Shown: one piece after another, positions 21,671 through 33,247 of the stretch
How the letters are laid out: every line of letters begins with the position of its first letter
Numbering within the stretch: the stretch's first letter is position 1
Assembly: GCF_000247695.1 (NCBI RefSeq)
Contig: NW_004624795.1
Coordinates: 12,257,840 to 12,321,839 of the forward strand
Source: Heterocephalus glaber
Taxonomy: Eukaryota > Chordata > Mammalia > Rodentia > Bathyergidae
Reading direction: 5' to 3'
DNA: 64,000 nucleotides
Translations under genes and position numbers: made by a program
The notes under the pieces: model-generated
What the model was told of the DNA's origin: nothing
Seen by the model: only the letters and a program-made list of their open reading frames with translations
Databases searched by the model: none

Positions 21671-23631
21671 GGTGTCTGTATAAGTAGCGCCTTTTGGCTG
21701 GTCCCAGTGGTGGCTTGTGCCTGGGGGGTTTCCAATACCAGGCAGGTTGCAGGAAGACTTTCGCTAAGGGTACCAGTCTTGGAGTATGCAAAGGATCAGT
21801 CCTCCAGGTCCTCCCTGAGCCCTTAGCAGATGATAAAGGGGTACTAGGTCTTTCTCAAGCAGCTTGGGGTGGACAGGGGTACATCTTTGCCAGCAGCAGC
21901 AGCAGCAGCGATTCTGGGCTTTGAAATCCAGTTTCCAAAGTGGACAAAAGAAATCGCAGCAGCTCTGCATGCCGTAAGAGACTCATTGCTGCTCCAGGTG
22001 GGTTTTGGGGACCCTTGAAAGGATCCCAAATGCTGTAAGGCTTGGTGCTGTGATCCCTTTGGTTCAAAGGAGGTGAGGAGCTGGAAGCAGAAGGAAAGCC
22101 ATGGTGGGGTCCTTGACACCTGCCTTCTCCGGAGACAAGCCACCGTGTTCACACCCACCAGGGCCTTGTGGAGCTGCAGTGTCCTGGCCACCAGCCTGCC
22201 AGCCCTCAGGGAGGAATTCAGACCACCAGGCCTGGTAGGGGCAGCTGCTGGTAGGGGACTGGGCTGCAACCAGAGTCAGGCAGAAGTCTGGGGAGAACGG
22301 TGCTGCTCTAGTTTCTTGGTGCCTCAAGGCAACTTTGCTGGAGGGGCGAGGGGAAAAGAGTGAAATCTGAAGCCCACGTGGGGCTGTGCAGCAGTCCCTA
22401 CGCACCTTGTACACTCCATCCCAACCTCATGCGGTGGAGCCAGAGAGGCTCAGGGCTGGTTCAAGACCTGCAGGCTCCCAGGGCCAAGCAGGTGGGGAGG
22501 GTTACCCAAGGAGGGGCCAGATGGGAGATAAAAGGCTGTGCCGAGTTTCAAGGCTGGCCGGCTTGACAACCTTCAGAAGAACAGACCGTGCTGTCTTGGA
22601 GTCTAAATCGACCCCAAAGAAAAAGTGACCCTTTCATATTTCAGGTTCTGCGTGAAAAGGGGGAAAAAAATTGCGCAGAGATGCCTGGGCTGTTCTTCCT
22701 TGGTTTGGAGGGCACCTTAACTTTCAACTTAACTCTCTCCTCTCTGCTCTTTGAACATGAAGGAATTTGCTATTTTGTATTCCTAAGAATTAATGGACCT
22801 GCTTTAGATCCTTAGTCCCTAAATACAGATTTCCAGGACACTGTCTTAGTTCCAGGGGGTCAGGATTTCCCCCCGCGAAGGTGAAGGTTCCTTTCCCGCA
22901 GCCTCCTGCCCCGTCCGCCGGCCCCCCTCTAACTTCAGCTTGAACTTGGTGACTGTGCAAGTCCTGGCTGCAGAGTATGCTTCGGATAACGTGGGACCGA
23001 CTCACTTTGGTCCTCTTCTAGTCCTAGTCCAAATCTGCTTACCCTCCCAGCCCAGCCTTTAGTTACACTTTTTGACAAAAGAATTATGTTCTCTGCCTGA
23101 TTCTGAATGGAAGACCTTTTGTGTATGTACTGCAAATGTGATAAATGCTAGTCTGTGGAAACCAGCTGCCCCTTATGGCTAGGGGCAGCATTTTTAACAC
23201 CTGGCAGTTTGCATTTCAATATGGTGGCTTAAAGAAAAAAATGAACACAATAAAAACAAAACCAGCTCAAAACTTTGATCTCTCTTGGCTGCCTAGAAGG
23301 AAACAGTAGGGGAGGTGGCAGGCCGGGGTCGGGGTGTATGGGTAGGGGTGGAGTGAAGGGGTGGGGGGGCCTTGCTGGGGAGGCCAGTGCTGTTTGTTTC
23401 AGATCAGCCCCATTCATATTGGGTTCACCTTGATCGCCACCTGTGTCTGCATTATGGGAGGTGCCAGTCACACGTGGGACCCCAGGAGCTTGGGATGGAG
23501 AATCAGATGAGCAGGTCAGGGGACCCCAGGGCTCCAAGGATGATGGTAGGGGTTAGGCCCGCATCGACAGGTCAGGGTGACCTCCCAGAAGAGCCAGAAT
23601 CCAGAACCTGCACTGGGTCCTGAAAATGGGG
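21671..23631. other. Non-coding stretch with a CAG run
   Basis: No gene recognised. Six CAG units at 21891-21909 lie in no convincing frame. Frames of up to 141 codons at 21844-22414 overlap on both strands. Confidence 0.45.
21891..21909 (+). repeat. (CAG)6 trinucleotide run
   Basis: Six CAG units. Short and non-coding as far as can be seen. Confidence 0.9.
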
Positions 23632-24033
23632 CCTTTGTTTCTCAGCATTGCTGTAACAGCAGGGATAGATGGCCTCATAGTTATGTAGACACAGAAGTCC
23701 AAGGTCAAGGTTTCAGTGGGGTTGATTCATAAGAACCAGGAGGGAAGGAGCTGACCCAGGCTCTCTCCTTGGCTCGGGTGGTTATTTTCTCCATGTGTGT
23801 ATGTGATCTGCACTCTGGGCATGCAGGAATGTCCCTCTGAATGTACGTCTGTGTCCACGTGTCCTCCTTTTGTGAGGACACCCATCACATGGGATTAGGG
23901 TCCACCTTACTGATCCCATTTTTACTTAACTATCTCTGCAAAGACCCTGTCTTTAAATATGGTCACATTTTGAGGTCCTGGAGGTTAGGAATTCCATCTA
24001 AGAATTGTGGGGCACACAGTTCAGCCCATAATA
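23632..24033 (-). mobile_element. MLT1-type MaLR solo LTR, minus strand
   Basis: 'agcattgctgtaacagcagg', 'aagtccaaggtcaaggtttc', 'tctgcaaagaccctgtcttta', 'atggtcacattttgaggtcc' and 'cacagttcagcccataatag' match the reversed MLT1/MaLR LTR from end to end, about 400 bp. No internal region. Confidence 0.75.
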
Positions 24034-24244
24034 GTTGGTAGGAGTTTCCGAGGAGACAGGGTAATCATAATAACCAAAGGGAATAGCCTGGCACAACCAC
24101 CAAGGAGAGAAATACCGATGTACATTTGCAGAGCTGCACCTGCTGTGGGGTGTACGAGTTGGGCAATGGCAGGAGATGGAAAAGGTGAACTAGATCGCAT
24201 GTGCCTTGAGTGCCAAGCTGAGGGCTTGGGCCTTTGACTCAGCT

Positions 24245-24375
24245 CCAGGTGCGGTCTGGAGTCCACATCAGCCTGGCGCCTCAGCTGCCTGAGATGCAGA
24301 ATCTCAGGCCCCGCCCCAGACCTGCTCAGCCAGTACCAGCATTTCAACAGGATCCCCAAGTGAATCAGACCTTTG
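24245..24375 (-). mobile_element. MER5A-like hAT-Charlie MITE, minus strand
   Basis: 'gagatgcagaatctcaggcc', 'ccgccccagacctgctcagc' and 'catttcaacaggatccccaa' follow reversed MER5A. Confidence 0.7.
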
Positions 24376-24509
24376 CTGCCTGGAAAACTGGCCTGGGGCT
24401 GTGGTTCTCAGCCTGGGCTTGAGGCTGCTTGGCACCTCTGGGGAAGAATACTTCTGCCTCTTAAGTTCCAGCTCCCTTCATCTGCGTGTGGATGGGGCTC
24501 TGGGAGGGC

Positions 24510-24666
24510 TTGAGGGCTGTAATCCCAGATACTCAGGAGGCCAAGGCAGGAGAATCACAAGCCAACTTAGCAAGAGCATGTCTCAAAATAAAAAGAAGGG
24601 CTGGGCTGTAGCTCAGTGGTAGAGCACTTGCCTGGCATGCACAGGGCCTTGGATACAGTCACCAGC

Positions 24667-24668
<2 letters not shown>
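24510..24668 (+). mobile_element. B1-dID dimeric SINE, plus strand
   Basis: The B1 half (GGCTGTAATCCCAGATACTC, AGGCAGGAGAATCACAAG, CTTAGCAAGAGCATGTCTC) is joined by an A-rich linker to the ID half (GGGCTGGGCTGTAGCTCAGT, GGTAGAGCACTTGCCTGGCA, CCTTGGATACAGTCACCAGC). Textbook dimer order. Confidence 0.92.

Positions 24669-24707
<39 letters not shown>
24669..24707 (+). repeat. (CA)n microsatellite, SINE tail
   Basis: About 19 perfect CA units directly after the B1-dID body. Perfect length suggests high polymorphism. Confidence 0.97.
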
Positions 24708-24710
<3 letters not shown>

Positions 24711-25379
24711 TGAAAAAGCCTCTCTTTGAGCCAGTGGTAAGGGGAGGAGTGTGAAGCAAGGCTGTTGGGTGGGTAAAAAGTATGGAAACTATTTTCTGTC
24801 CTCTGTTTACCAGGAGTGGCATTGGAGCCAAAAGTAGACCTCCCAGCCTCAGTGACCTTCCTTCTGTCTTTTGCCTGGAGCAGGTCAGAGGCTGGAAGGA
24901 CAAACCCGGAGACTGGTCCTATTATGGCGGGGAGGCTCTGGCTTGACTGTGTCTGTGTCGTCTCACAGGCCCCTCCAGGGGACATTGGACTCCATGCTAG
25001 CCTCATTGCTTGGGGGATGGGGGTCGGGTGGAGGTGAGTCTGGGGTTGGCGGACAGATTGCAGGAGTAGGAAAGGCATTCACAGCCAGGTTTTCTGGAAG
25101 CAATACTCTTTATTTCCCATGGCCCTGAAGGTTCTTGAAGGCTGGGCCCCCTCCTTGGGAAGGATGCTTTTCATGGCTGTTGCATGCACCAGATAAGCTC
25201 TCTAAAGCCCACTGGTGATAAAGGTGATCTAGAGAAAACAAACATCAGTGAAAAGGCAAACAAACCCAAACACCCAAACAGCGTTTATCCCAGTTTAGCA
25301 CAGAGACTTGGATTAGGCAGGTCACGTGACCCACAACTTTCCTTCAATCCTTGGGAGACTTCTTCCGTGGAAATCTTTT
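24708..25379. other. Non-coding stretch
   Basis: No gene or named repeat recognised. Opposed frames of 85-139 codons overlap the CA repeat and its flank and are not credible proteins. Confidence 0.45.
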
Positions 25380-25500
25380 TCAGCAGCTTTGCAATTTTGA
25401 TTTTCCGTTAATTAGATTTGTGCTGTTTGGGAGACTTGGTTAATGCATTTCACCCCACAGAGCTAATTTGGCTCTGTCTAAATTAGGTCTTTGCTATGGC
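25380..25500. promoter_or_regulatory. Candidate conserved homeodomain-rich element
   Basis: TTAATTAG (25408-25415), TAATGCAT (25441-25448), GCTAATTT and AAATTAGG lie within 100 bp of repeat-free AT-rich DNA. This clustering of Q50-homeodomain and octamer-like words is typical of developmental enhancers. Conservation is not visible here. Confidence 0.3.
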
Positions 25501-26619
25501 GGAGGGTGTTCACAGGATGCGTGAATATAGGCTCACGCCGGGTATTGAGAGGCCGTTAGACAGTAAACAGGAGAGGGCTTTGAAATCTCCACTTGTTATC
25601 ATTGTCATTAGTGTGGAATATCCGAGGTCCCACCGATTGAAGAGAGAGGTTCCCCGGAGAAAGCGATGGTGCGACAGCAGGGTGGTCTGGTTACCTGCCT
25701 CTTGAAACCCAGCCCCAAGTCCTGCTGTCTTGTCAGCCCAGGGTTATAATGTGAAGGTGAAGGGAAATGTCTGTGGAGGGGATGAAGTTGAGCGCAGACC
25801 AGTAAGTTTACAGTTCCTAAATCTCTTAGAATAGACAGGAACCTGTCTCATCCAGGCCTCATTTTACAAGCCCAGGCAGCTGGGGCCTCAGATCGGTTCT
25901 TCTCTGGAGTTTGAGAAGGGATATGCTTTTCCTTCTTTTTCCGTCTCTACTTGGTCTTCTCACCCCCAGGGCTTTGGATGGACCTGAAGAGTGGGGACGT
26001 GAATGTGACTGCACAGCTGGAAGGTGCCCATGGGAACCGAGTCAATGTGGGGGCTCGGGTTTTACAGATCCATCACAAATTCTGTGCTTCCTTCCCCTTC
26101 TCCGGTGTCAGAGATTATAGATTGCATGTAACTGATGTGACACCAAGACTCATAATTTAATAATTTACATCCTGCTGATCTTCTCAGAAGGCTTTGACGC
26201 AGCAAAAGGGAAGACCTGAGGAGATAGAATCAGACTGTCTCCACTGCTCACAGGAGTGCTCAGAAGCCGTCTGTGTAGGCGGGTGGTGTTTTAAGAGCAC
26301 CTGTCAGGAGTTGGGACCTGTGCCTGTCAGAGACCAGGCATGAGGTCTAGCCTCAGGTGGGGCAAACCATTTTCACCTCTTTTGCCATCTCTGATCAGCT
26401 GCACGTGTGTTTGCCTCCTGGAGTACTGCTGATCAGTGGGTAGAAGTGTGCATTCGATTAGCCATGTCTGTCTAGGCAGGGGAGGAGGGCAGTAATGTGT
26501 TTTGCTCCCTGTTGCCATCTCTTCAGTTTACACAACCAACTGAGATGATATGTGGAGAATCCTATTTTAAACATTTTGATAAAAAAAAAAGAGAGACATA
26601 ACCTTTGTCCTTGGGAAAA
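25501..26619. other. Non-coding stretch
   Basis: No gene or named repeat recognised. A short A-run at 26581-26590. Confidence 0.45.
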
Positions 26620-26735
26620 TTATACTAGATCTATGCACAAAGATGACTTAATGCCTTATGAGTCCCAGCATTCTCAATTAGCATTATTAGCATAATTTAG
26701 TAATAACTGCCCTATACATGGAGTAGAAGCTTTGT
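26620..26735. promoter_or_regulatory. Candidate conserved TAAT-rich element
   Basis: From 26674 to 26705 the sequence is a run of ATTA/TAAT words (CAATTAGC, ATTATTAGC, ATAATTTAG, TAATAAC). It is repeat-free and has no long frame. Enhancer-like texture. Confidence 0.3.
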
Positions 26736-28039
26736 GGCTGGTAAAGAAGTCAGAACTGAGAGACGGATTCATTTCTTGAGACCGCATAGTTGGTGAACAC
26801 AGAGTCCCAGGCAGTGGGCATTTGGGGTCAGGGAACCTTGGACTCAGAGCTGGCTCTCAGGAGGATGCTCCCAGGAGGGGTTTAAAGCAGGCAGGAAAGC
26901 AAGCAAAGGAGAGCGTGTCTGTTACCGGGTGAAGGTCCTCCGAGATGAATCGGGGTGCAGTGAGGTTTCTCGCTGCTGCTGGCTGGTCGTCTCCTTGGGG
27001 TCTTTTTAGTAGGGTTCTCCTCTGTTCCAGACTCTCCCCTGATTTTGGGAGGGTCTTCTTCATGCCATGGTGATCTGAATGTTAGACTGGGGCTCTTTCC
27101 CTGGTGACGTCTAAGGTCAGCCTGGGCTCTGCTGTGGGGATTGCTCCAGTTTACCCGTATCATGGAGGACTAGGGTGGGCAGAGATGTAGGGGGATGGAT
27201 CGGGTTAGGGCTTTGCTGCTGTCCACAGGAAGTGTGAAGGGAGAGAGTATGGGGGCCTCCAGGATCTGAAACATGGTCCTGATGTCTCGGGGAGCCCTGA
27301 GCAGCATGCTCCTGGACCCAGGTCCTAGAGTAAATGGATTCTGAGCAGCAAGTTCCCCCTTTTCTGTTTCCTGGTGGTGTTTCGCCTGTTAAGTGCAGAG
27401 GAGATGTGGTGCTGTGGGGACATCTGCTTCTCAGGATGCTGTGGCTGATTTGCTAGATGTAAATTTCCTAATGTAGGTTACGGCGCTGCTGTTTCAGGAG
27501 AGAAAAGCGGGAGGCTGGATGGGGAGACAGCACTCTCCACGCAGCTTAATAAGGTGTGGGTGGCACCGGGCCCACCTTGCCTCTCCTCCCTGGGGTACAT
27601 GAACCCTGAAAGGACACGGGGAGCCTCGGCTTTGCCCTTGCCTCCGCCTCAGTGATGCAGATCAGGACCTTCTGCCCCTAGCTGGGCTGAGACAGTTGCT
27701 CAGGGGCCAGAGAAAGAGTAGAAATAGTGAGGTCAAGGAGCCTGGTGCTGTCCCTAGTGACGGGGCCCTGGTTAGCATTTTCCAGTGTGGAATGGTCCGA
27801 GCCTATCCCTTTACTTTGAAGCAAAATAACCTTCTCAAGATCATATAAGTGGTTTGGTGGCACAGCCAGGACAGGGACACGGATGTCCCAATTCCCACTG
27901 GAAATACATTTTTTCAATTCGAGATGCATTTTGTTCACATTTGCATTTGAAAATCAGGACACCTGCTACAAATGGGTGGCATTAGGTCACGGTGGTGAAC
28001 TTGCAGTCCACAAGGCCTTGGATTCAATCAGATATGGTA
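26736..28039. other. Non-coding stretch
   Basis: No gene recognised. A reversed MIR-like piece at 27810-27900 ('ccttctcaagatcatataag … gtggcacagccaggacaggg'). Confidence 0.45.
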
Positions 28040-28140
28040 GAGAGTGTTGATAGAGAGCTTGCTTTCTGTCTGGTTTTGTGCAAATTGCTTTGAATACATT
28101 TGCTTAGTTTAATCCTAAACAAAGTAAAATCCTATTGAGT
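28040..28140 (-). mobile_element. Possible MIR fragment, minus strand
   Basis: 'ctttgaatacatttgcttag', then 'tttaatcctaaacaaagtaa', resembles reversed MIR. Short and diverged. Confidence 0.35.
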
Positions 28141-29505
28141 GGGAGCTTTTTAGACATCCTCAAAGGGTGGGAAACCATGCTCACTCCCATCTTCCAGCCA
28201 TGCTGTTGGCTACAGCAAGAGCCAGGTTCTGGCCCTCACTCCTCCTCTTCCCAGCCCTTCCTTTCCCAGAGACGGGCTTGCTGCAGCTCTGGGACCTCAG
28301 GATTGGAACTAGTGCCAGCCTCCAAGGAGTTGGACTGTGAGTCCTCCCGCCCCTTCCCCCCAGGCCCTTCCTGCTGCCTCCCTGTCACTCTGGACTTCTC
28401 GGGAACGACAGCATGTCTTCCTTGGAGCGGTCACCAGGCTGCCGCCTGCAAGTTTTCTGAACACTTGCTGCTGAACTGTGATCCGATCGAAAGCAACACA
28501 ATTACTCTCTGCGGCTGGAGGGCAATTGTGAACACTTGCAGTCTGCCTCCTTGTTCAATACTTGCCTGGAGTGTCCCTGAGAGGGCTGGAAAGGCATCTT
28601 GGGCAGAGGCTGACGATCTATCTATATGCTGGTTGGCTCCACTGCTGGCATGGGGACCATCTGTGTTGGGGAGGGAAGGAGAGGTACTTTTATTTAGACT
28701 TTCATGTGGGGACTTGAATTGGAGCAAAGGTGAACATGTGGCCTCTTTCAGGTGCCAGCCAATTTGTAGGAGAATAGAGAGGCTGGTTCGGTGTGCTGTG
28801 CTGTTGGGGGAGGCTCCCAGGGAGAAGCGCCGAGGGGGAGGCGTACGCAGATGTCCCTGCCGGGTTGCACAGCGCTCCAGGTAATATTTTAAGACGGTTG
28901 GGGAGGGTCAGGTGCCTAGCCGTTTTGTTTCATCGGAGAGCTAAGTGATGCCCAAAGGGGATGACCATTCTTGCAGAATTCCGACTCCTCGGTGCTCCCT
29001 TCGCTTTCTTGTTGGAGTTGAAGGCTGCTTGAAGGATGTCGCTAAGCCCTGTCTGAAGGTGTGGCCAGACTGAAACAGAGTGACTTGGCCGTCTTCAAAG
29101 ACAAGCAAGAGGGGCCTGAGGGAAGGAGAGGCGATTACTTGCGCTCAAACAGCTTTGCCTGAGCCACGTGGCCATTTCCTAGCAATGGAAATAGACGTGT
29201 AAGCCTCCTTGTACCCTGCTTCCAGACCCCACCCCTTCCCTCGGGTCCCTTCTCACTCCTCCTGCTTCTGACTGCCCCTTGGACCAAGGTGAGGAAGGGG
29301 TGAGAATGCCCCGTTGATTCTCTTATTCTGGCTGCCATGGGGAGCTGTCGGTTTAGGTCTGGGGACTGTCACCTTCCCGTGGACTCTGAGGACCCCAAAG
29401 TGACCAGGAGTCTCTCCTTCCAGCTTCTGAGGCTGCTGGGTTCCTGGCATACCTCCCACTCTTGCCATGATAGAAGATCCTGGCGGCCACCATTTAAGGT
29501 GCCTC
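28141..29505. other. Non-coding stretch holding the window's longest open frame
   Basis: A stop-free frame spans 28135-28884 on the plus strand (249 codons from a TTG, about 235 from the first ATG). Its translation is Cys/Ser/Pro-rich, shows no domain, signal peptide or membrane segment, and has an antisense frame across 28431-28727. I treat it as chance in GC-rich DNA. The motif GAACACTTGC occurs at 28459-28468 and 28530-28539. Confidence 0.45.
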
Positions 29506-29521
29506 AGAACCTGAGATCAGG

Positions 29522-30196
29522 GTAGTGACACACAATGGAGTACTACTCTGGCATAAAGAAGGATAAATTGAATCATTTATAGGAAAAGGGATCCATCTTG
29601 AGACCACTATGTTAAGTGAAATAGATCAGACACAGAAGATGAAGTATCACATAGTTCCTCTTATATGAGAAACTTAAATCATAAAGATCAAAATACAAGA
29701 CAGAAGATTTCTCAATTGAAAAGGGATCAAGAGATGAAGGGGGAAGGGAAGGGAGGGAAAAGGAGTTAAGACATGTTATGTACACGCACCAACTCCACAC
29801 AAGGAATGTATACATTGTGTACTGCAACCATGGACTACTAAAACTTTTTAAAAGAAGAAATAGAGTAGCAAGTCATATTTATTCTTGTACATGGAATCAT
29901 GACAGCTCTTCAGGTATTAGACCCAGAAGTGGCGTGTATCATATTTTTTCTTTTCTGTCCTTCAGTTATGTTTAGTTGCATTTACGTTTTCATATGGGCT
30001 TTGTATTTATTTTCGTATGTGGGCCTTGATATTAGACATTTATTTTTTCCTTCTGGTTAGTGAGAATATTATCATTATGCAACTACTTAGGAGGTAAAAA
30101 TAATAAAAATGTATATTCACGTTTCTAGGAAATCATAAAAATCCTTTATGTATTTGTCATTAAATAAGGCAAACTTAATAAAGAAACAAAAAAAAA
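29522..30196 (+). mobile_element. Young 5'-truncated L1, plus strand
   Basis: The body starts in the L1 3' region ('aatggagtactactctggca', 'tatgttaagtgaaatagatc', 'agatgaagggggaagggaag') and ends in an A-rich tail at 30180-30197. A perfect 16-bp target duplication AGAACCTGAGATCAGG flanks it (29506-29521 and 30197-30212). At about 675 bp it lacks ORF1, and all but perhaps the extreme end of ORF2, so it is dead on arrival. The unbroken duplication marks it as one of the youngest insertions here. Confidence 0.93.
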
Positions 30197-30212
30197 AGAA
30201 CCTGAGATCAGG

Positions 30213-30478
30213 ATTAGAGTAGGAGAAAAAAAAATCACCCCAGGAAGCCTCCCCTCACCCCCACCTCCCCTGATGCCCCAGCCCTGCCCAGTTCCACCTA
30301 AATATCAGTTCTGGAAATACCCCAGCCTCCAAGGAGCTGTTACACCAGAACTTGGGCCAAGCGCCCTCCTGCATGAAGCAGAAGGGAGTCCATCTGCCCT
30401 TAGACTGGCCTCTGCTCACCTGGCAGTCTGTTTACCTAAAGAGCCCTCGTGTTTGTTCTGAAGGGAGGTGCAGGGAGA
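30213..30478. other. Non-coding stretch
   Basis: Unique-looking DNA between the L1 and the B1. No gene recognised. Confidence 0.5.
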
Positions 30479-30645
30479 GCTGGGCATGGTGGCCCATGCC
30501 TGTAAACCCAGCACTTTCGAGGCTGAGGCAGGAGGGTCTCTGGTAGTTCGAGGCCAGCTTGGGCTATGTAGTGAGTTTAACATCAGTCTGAATTACACAG
30601 CAAAATGCTGTCTCAACAACAACAACAAAAACACAGAAAAACAGG
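30479..30645 (+). mobile_element. B1-type SINE, plus strand
   Basis: GCTGGGCATGGTGGCCCATG, CTGTAAACCCAGCACTTTCG, AGGCTGAGGCAGGAGGGTCT and GAGGCCAGCTTGGGCTATGT give the B1 order, ending in a (CAA)n-rich tail at 30615-30640. Confidence 0.92.
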
Positions 30646-31407
30646 TACACAGGAAGGGAGGGTGAGCTGGAAAGGGAGACATGTTTTGATGAGCAAGGGC
30701 TGTGCTGTTGATGTTCTTATTTTTATTCTGGGAAATCCTCCAAAGAAATCCTCTGCACTGGGCTGGACAACTTTGCTCCAGGTTTCAAATTTAAGCTCCA
30801 TGTGAGTCGGGTGGGGTCTGTCACCAGCTGTGCCTGCAGCCCTGAGACCAGGCTCCGGAGCATCTGTGAGGGCCGAAAGAGGGAAGGCCTCCTGTGTGCT
30901 GTTGCCATGGCCACAAGGACGGGCGGCAGCTGTCCCTTGTCCCTTCTCCTCGAGTGTCCTTCTCACTTCTTGGTCAGAGTGTGGCCTTTACAGTCCTATT
31001 AGAAAAACCTGAGTGGAAACATTTATTCCTGTTTCAGGAAGGGGCAAGAAAAATATTTGTTTCATCATCAAAGTGGAAATTTAAGTCAATGACAATGGAA
31101 ACTATTTCTAGCCATTCACAGACGAAAAAGAGGAGAGGGTGGGTTGATTCAAACAGGGCAGAGGAATTCAGACACTGTAAATTTTAGGGGGTGAACTAAC
31201 AGCATAGAAATAAAACCTCCCCAAGGAAACATAAACCAGCTTTAATCAAACATAAACAAACCATGTACCATTCCCTCATCGAGCCTGGGGTTCTGCCGAG
31301 AGCTGTTGGGTTTGTGTTTAGCTGTTGGAGTGTGGTGCTGTGCAGCAGGACTTTGCTACTCAGGGAGGAGGATTGGGCTTCCTCCTTCTCTTTGGAAGTC
31401 CTTCCCG
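30646..31407. other. Non-coding stretch
   Basis: No gene or named repeat recognised. Confidence 0.45.
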
Positions 31408-31554
31408 TTGGGCATGGCCTCTGATCTTAGCTACTTGGGAGGCTGAGGCAGGAGGACCACAAGCTCCCTGCTGGCCTGGGAAACTTAGCTCAGTGGTGGA
31501 GCACTTAACCTAGAATACATAAGTCTGTAGGTTCAGTCCCCAGCCCTATATTTT
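31408..31554 (+). mobile_element. B1-dID dimeric SINE, plus strand, host of a nested ID
   Basis: A shortened B1 half (GGGCATGGCCTCTGATCTTA, GCTACTTGGGAGGCTGAGGC, AGGAGGACCACAAG) then an ID half (AACTTAGCTCAGTGGTGGAG … TCAGTCCCCAGCC). The tail begins CCTATATTTT and is interrupted at 31555 by an ID on the other strand. Confidence 0.85.
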
Positions 31555-31654
31555 ATTTTATTATTATTATTATTTTTTGGTACTGGGGATCAAACTCGGG
31601 ACCTTGGGCTTGCGCGGCAGGCGCCGGAACCACTGAGCTAAATCCCCGGCCCCT
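31555..31654 (-). mobile_element. ID-type SINE nested in a B1-dID tail
   Basis: The minus strand reads GGGGCCGGGGATTTAGCTCA, then GTGGTTCCGGCGCCTGCC, GCGCAAGCCCAAGGTCCCGA and TTTGATCCCCAGTACC, with a tail of TAA units. A perfect 14-bp duplication CAGCCCTATATTTT (31541-31554, 31655-31668) proves insertion into the older dimer. Confidence 0.95.
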
Positions 31655-31668
31655 CAGCCCTATATTTT

Positions 31669-33247
31669 TAAAAAGTCCTTGTTGGTAGCAGACCCTGTCT
31701 CCGAACATTCAGCCACCAGGCCACCAATTTGTGCCCTCCCTCCTTCCCCACCTACTGCTTCCAGCTGGAAAACCCTGTCATGGTGGTTGCAAGTCTCAGG
31801 GTCAGTTTGACTCCTGAGGGCATTCCGAATAACACAAGGCTTGCCAGCCTGTGACCAAAGGCTGTTTGCAGGTTGTGTGCTGCCGTATGCTGAGAATAAT
31901 AATCCAGGTCGAGGGGGTAGGTTAGGGTGCAAGAAGATGGACAGGTGGCTGGTAATGAGTGCAAGGTTTCACCATATTCATCTGATCACTTGCGTGAAAG
32001 CGTGCTAAAAAATGAGAAAATAAAAGAAGCGTCAACCCCAGGACATACCCCTAAGTGTTACTCCCGTAAGAAGTGTAGGTCTGTTTCCCCATCCCTTTTT
32101 CCCACCCTGATTGTGTACCATTCCAGGTCTTGAATCCTGCAGGAAACTGGAGGAGAAAAAGCTGAGATGGACTTTTGCAGTATTTTGATGGAGAGCATTA
32201 CTTTTCCCAGGGGCTTCTAGAGATCCCAGGCTGAGAATATTTTGGGTTTTCCCTATACTCAAATGTGGCTGAGGTCAGTGTGGGTCCAGGGACATCGGAG
32301 GACAACTGCCCATTTGGCTGGTGCTCCCTGGGATCCGAGAACCCCTTGCGGGCCTTTGCTGCTGGCCCCACATCCTCCTCCTGGGTGTTCCCTCCTTGTG
32401 ATGGGTACCCCTGCTTCGCTGCCAGTGCCAGGTTTGGGCTCCGAGAAGGTTCTACAGTACCTGCTTGGCATGAGCTGCACGGCCTGCCATGTGGAGGGAC
32501 AGTTCCACAAGCCAGGGGCCTGTGACCTCAGTAGGAGTTGCCAGGATGGGCAGGACAAGCACACAGCCATCTACCCAAGGGCTCTGGAGAGGCCTTTCTG
32601 GTGGGCCACAGTGTGGCTGTTTGTAGCATAGCACTCACTAATAGCAAAAACCTTGTGGGTTTTGCATCCTTGCATGAATTCATCATTTCCTTATCGACCT
32701 TGTTCCATCCTGCTCGGGGAGGAGCATTCTTCCCACAAGTTCTTGTGAGATGGTTTTCTTTTGGTGATGGCTCAATTTACCAGGTAATTATTTTTGCAGC
32801 TGTTGTGTTTGGAGGTTTTTAGATGACGCCAGCAGGAGGAGTGGGCAGTCCCTGTCCTTCAGGATGGTGGGAGGAGTCTGAGGTCTGGATGCTGTGGTGG
32901 CCACTGGAGTCTTTGAGTCACCAAATGGTCCCACTAGGTGCGCTCTGCTCTGGTCAGTTATGGTCCCCTCTGTCCCTGCAGGGCAGTTGTGTTTGTCCAG
33001 TTGTCCTTCTTAGCTCTTGGCTCACTGGGATATTGGTGGGGGTAGCTGCAGTCTCCCATGTGGCTGCTCCTCATGGCCATGAACACTTGGCTTTGTCTCG
33101 TCACCTGAAACTTCTCTTCACCCTGGCTCGAGGCTGGTGTTTTGTTTCAGTTTGGTTGTGTGCTTTAATAGGAAACTTGTGGGAGTTTAGAAATGGATGG
33201 CTGGGGTTCTTCTTGTGAGGTGTGGTGTCCAGCTGCATCCCAGTCTT
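31669..33247. other. Non-coding stretch
   Basis: No domain or splice-linked frame recognised. Frames of 100-131 codons at 32242-33218 overlap one another in opposite directions. Confidence 0.45.

Noticed and set aside
21891..21909. CAG run as a polyglutamine coding tract
   Set aside because: Only six units and no credible exon around it.
28135..28884. Longest plus-strand open frame, 249 codons
   Set aside because: Starts from TTG, has no domain, signal or membrane segment, carries an antisense open frame, and a frame of this length is not surprising in GC-rich DNA of this size.
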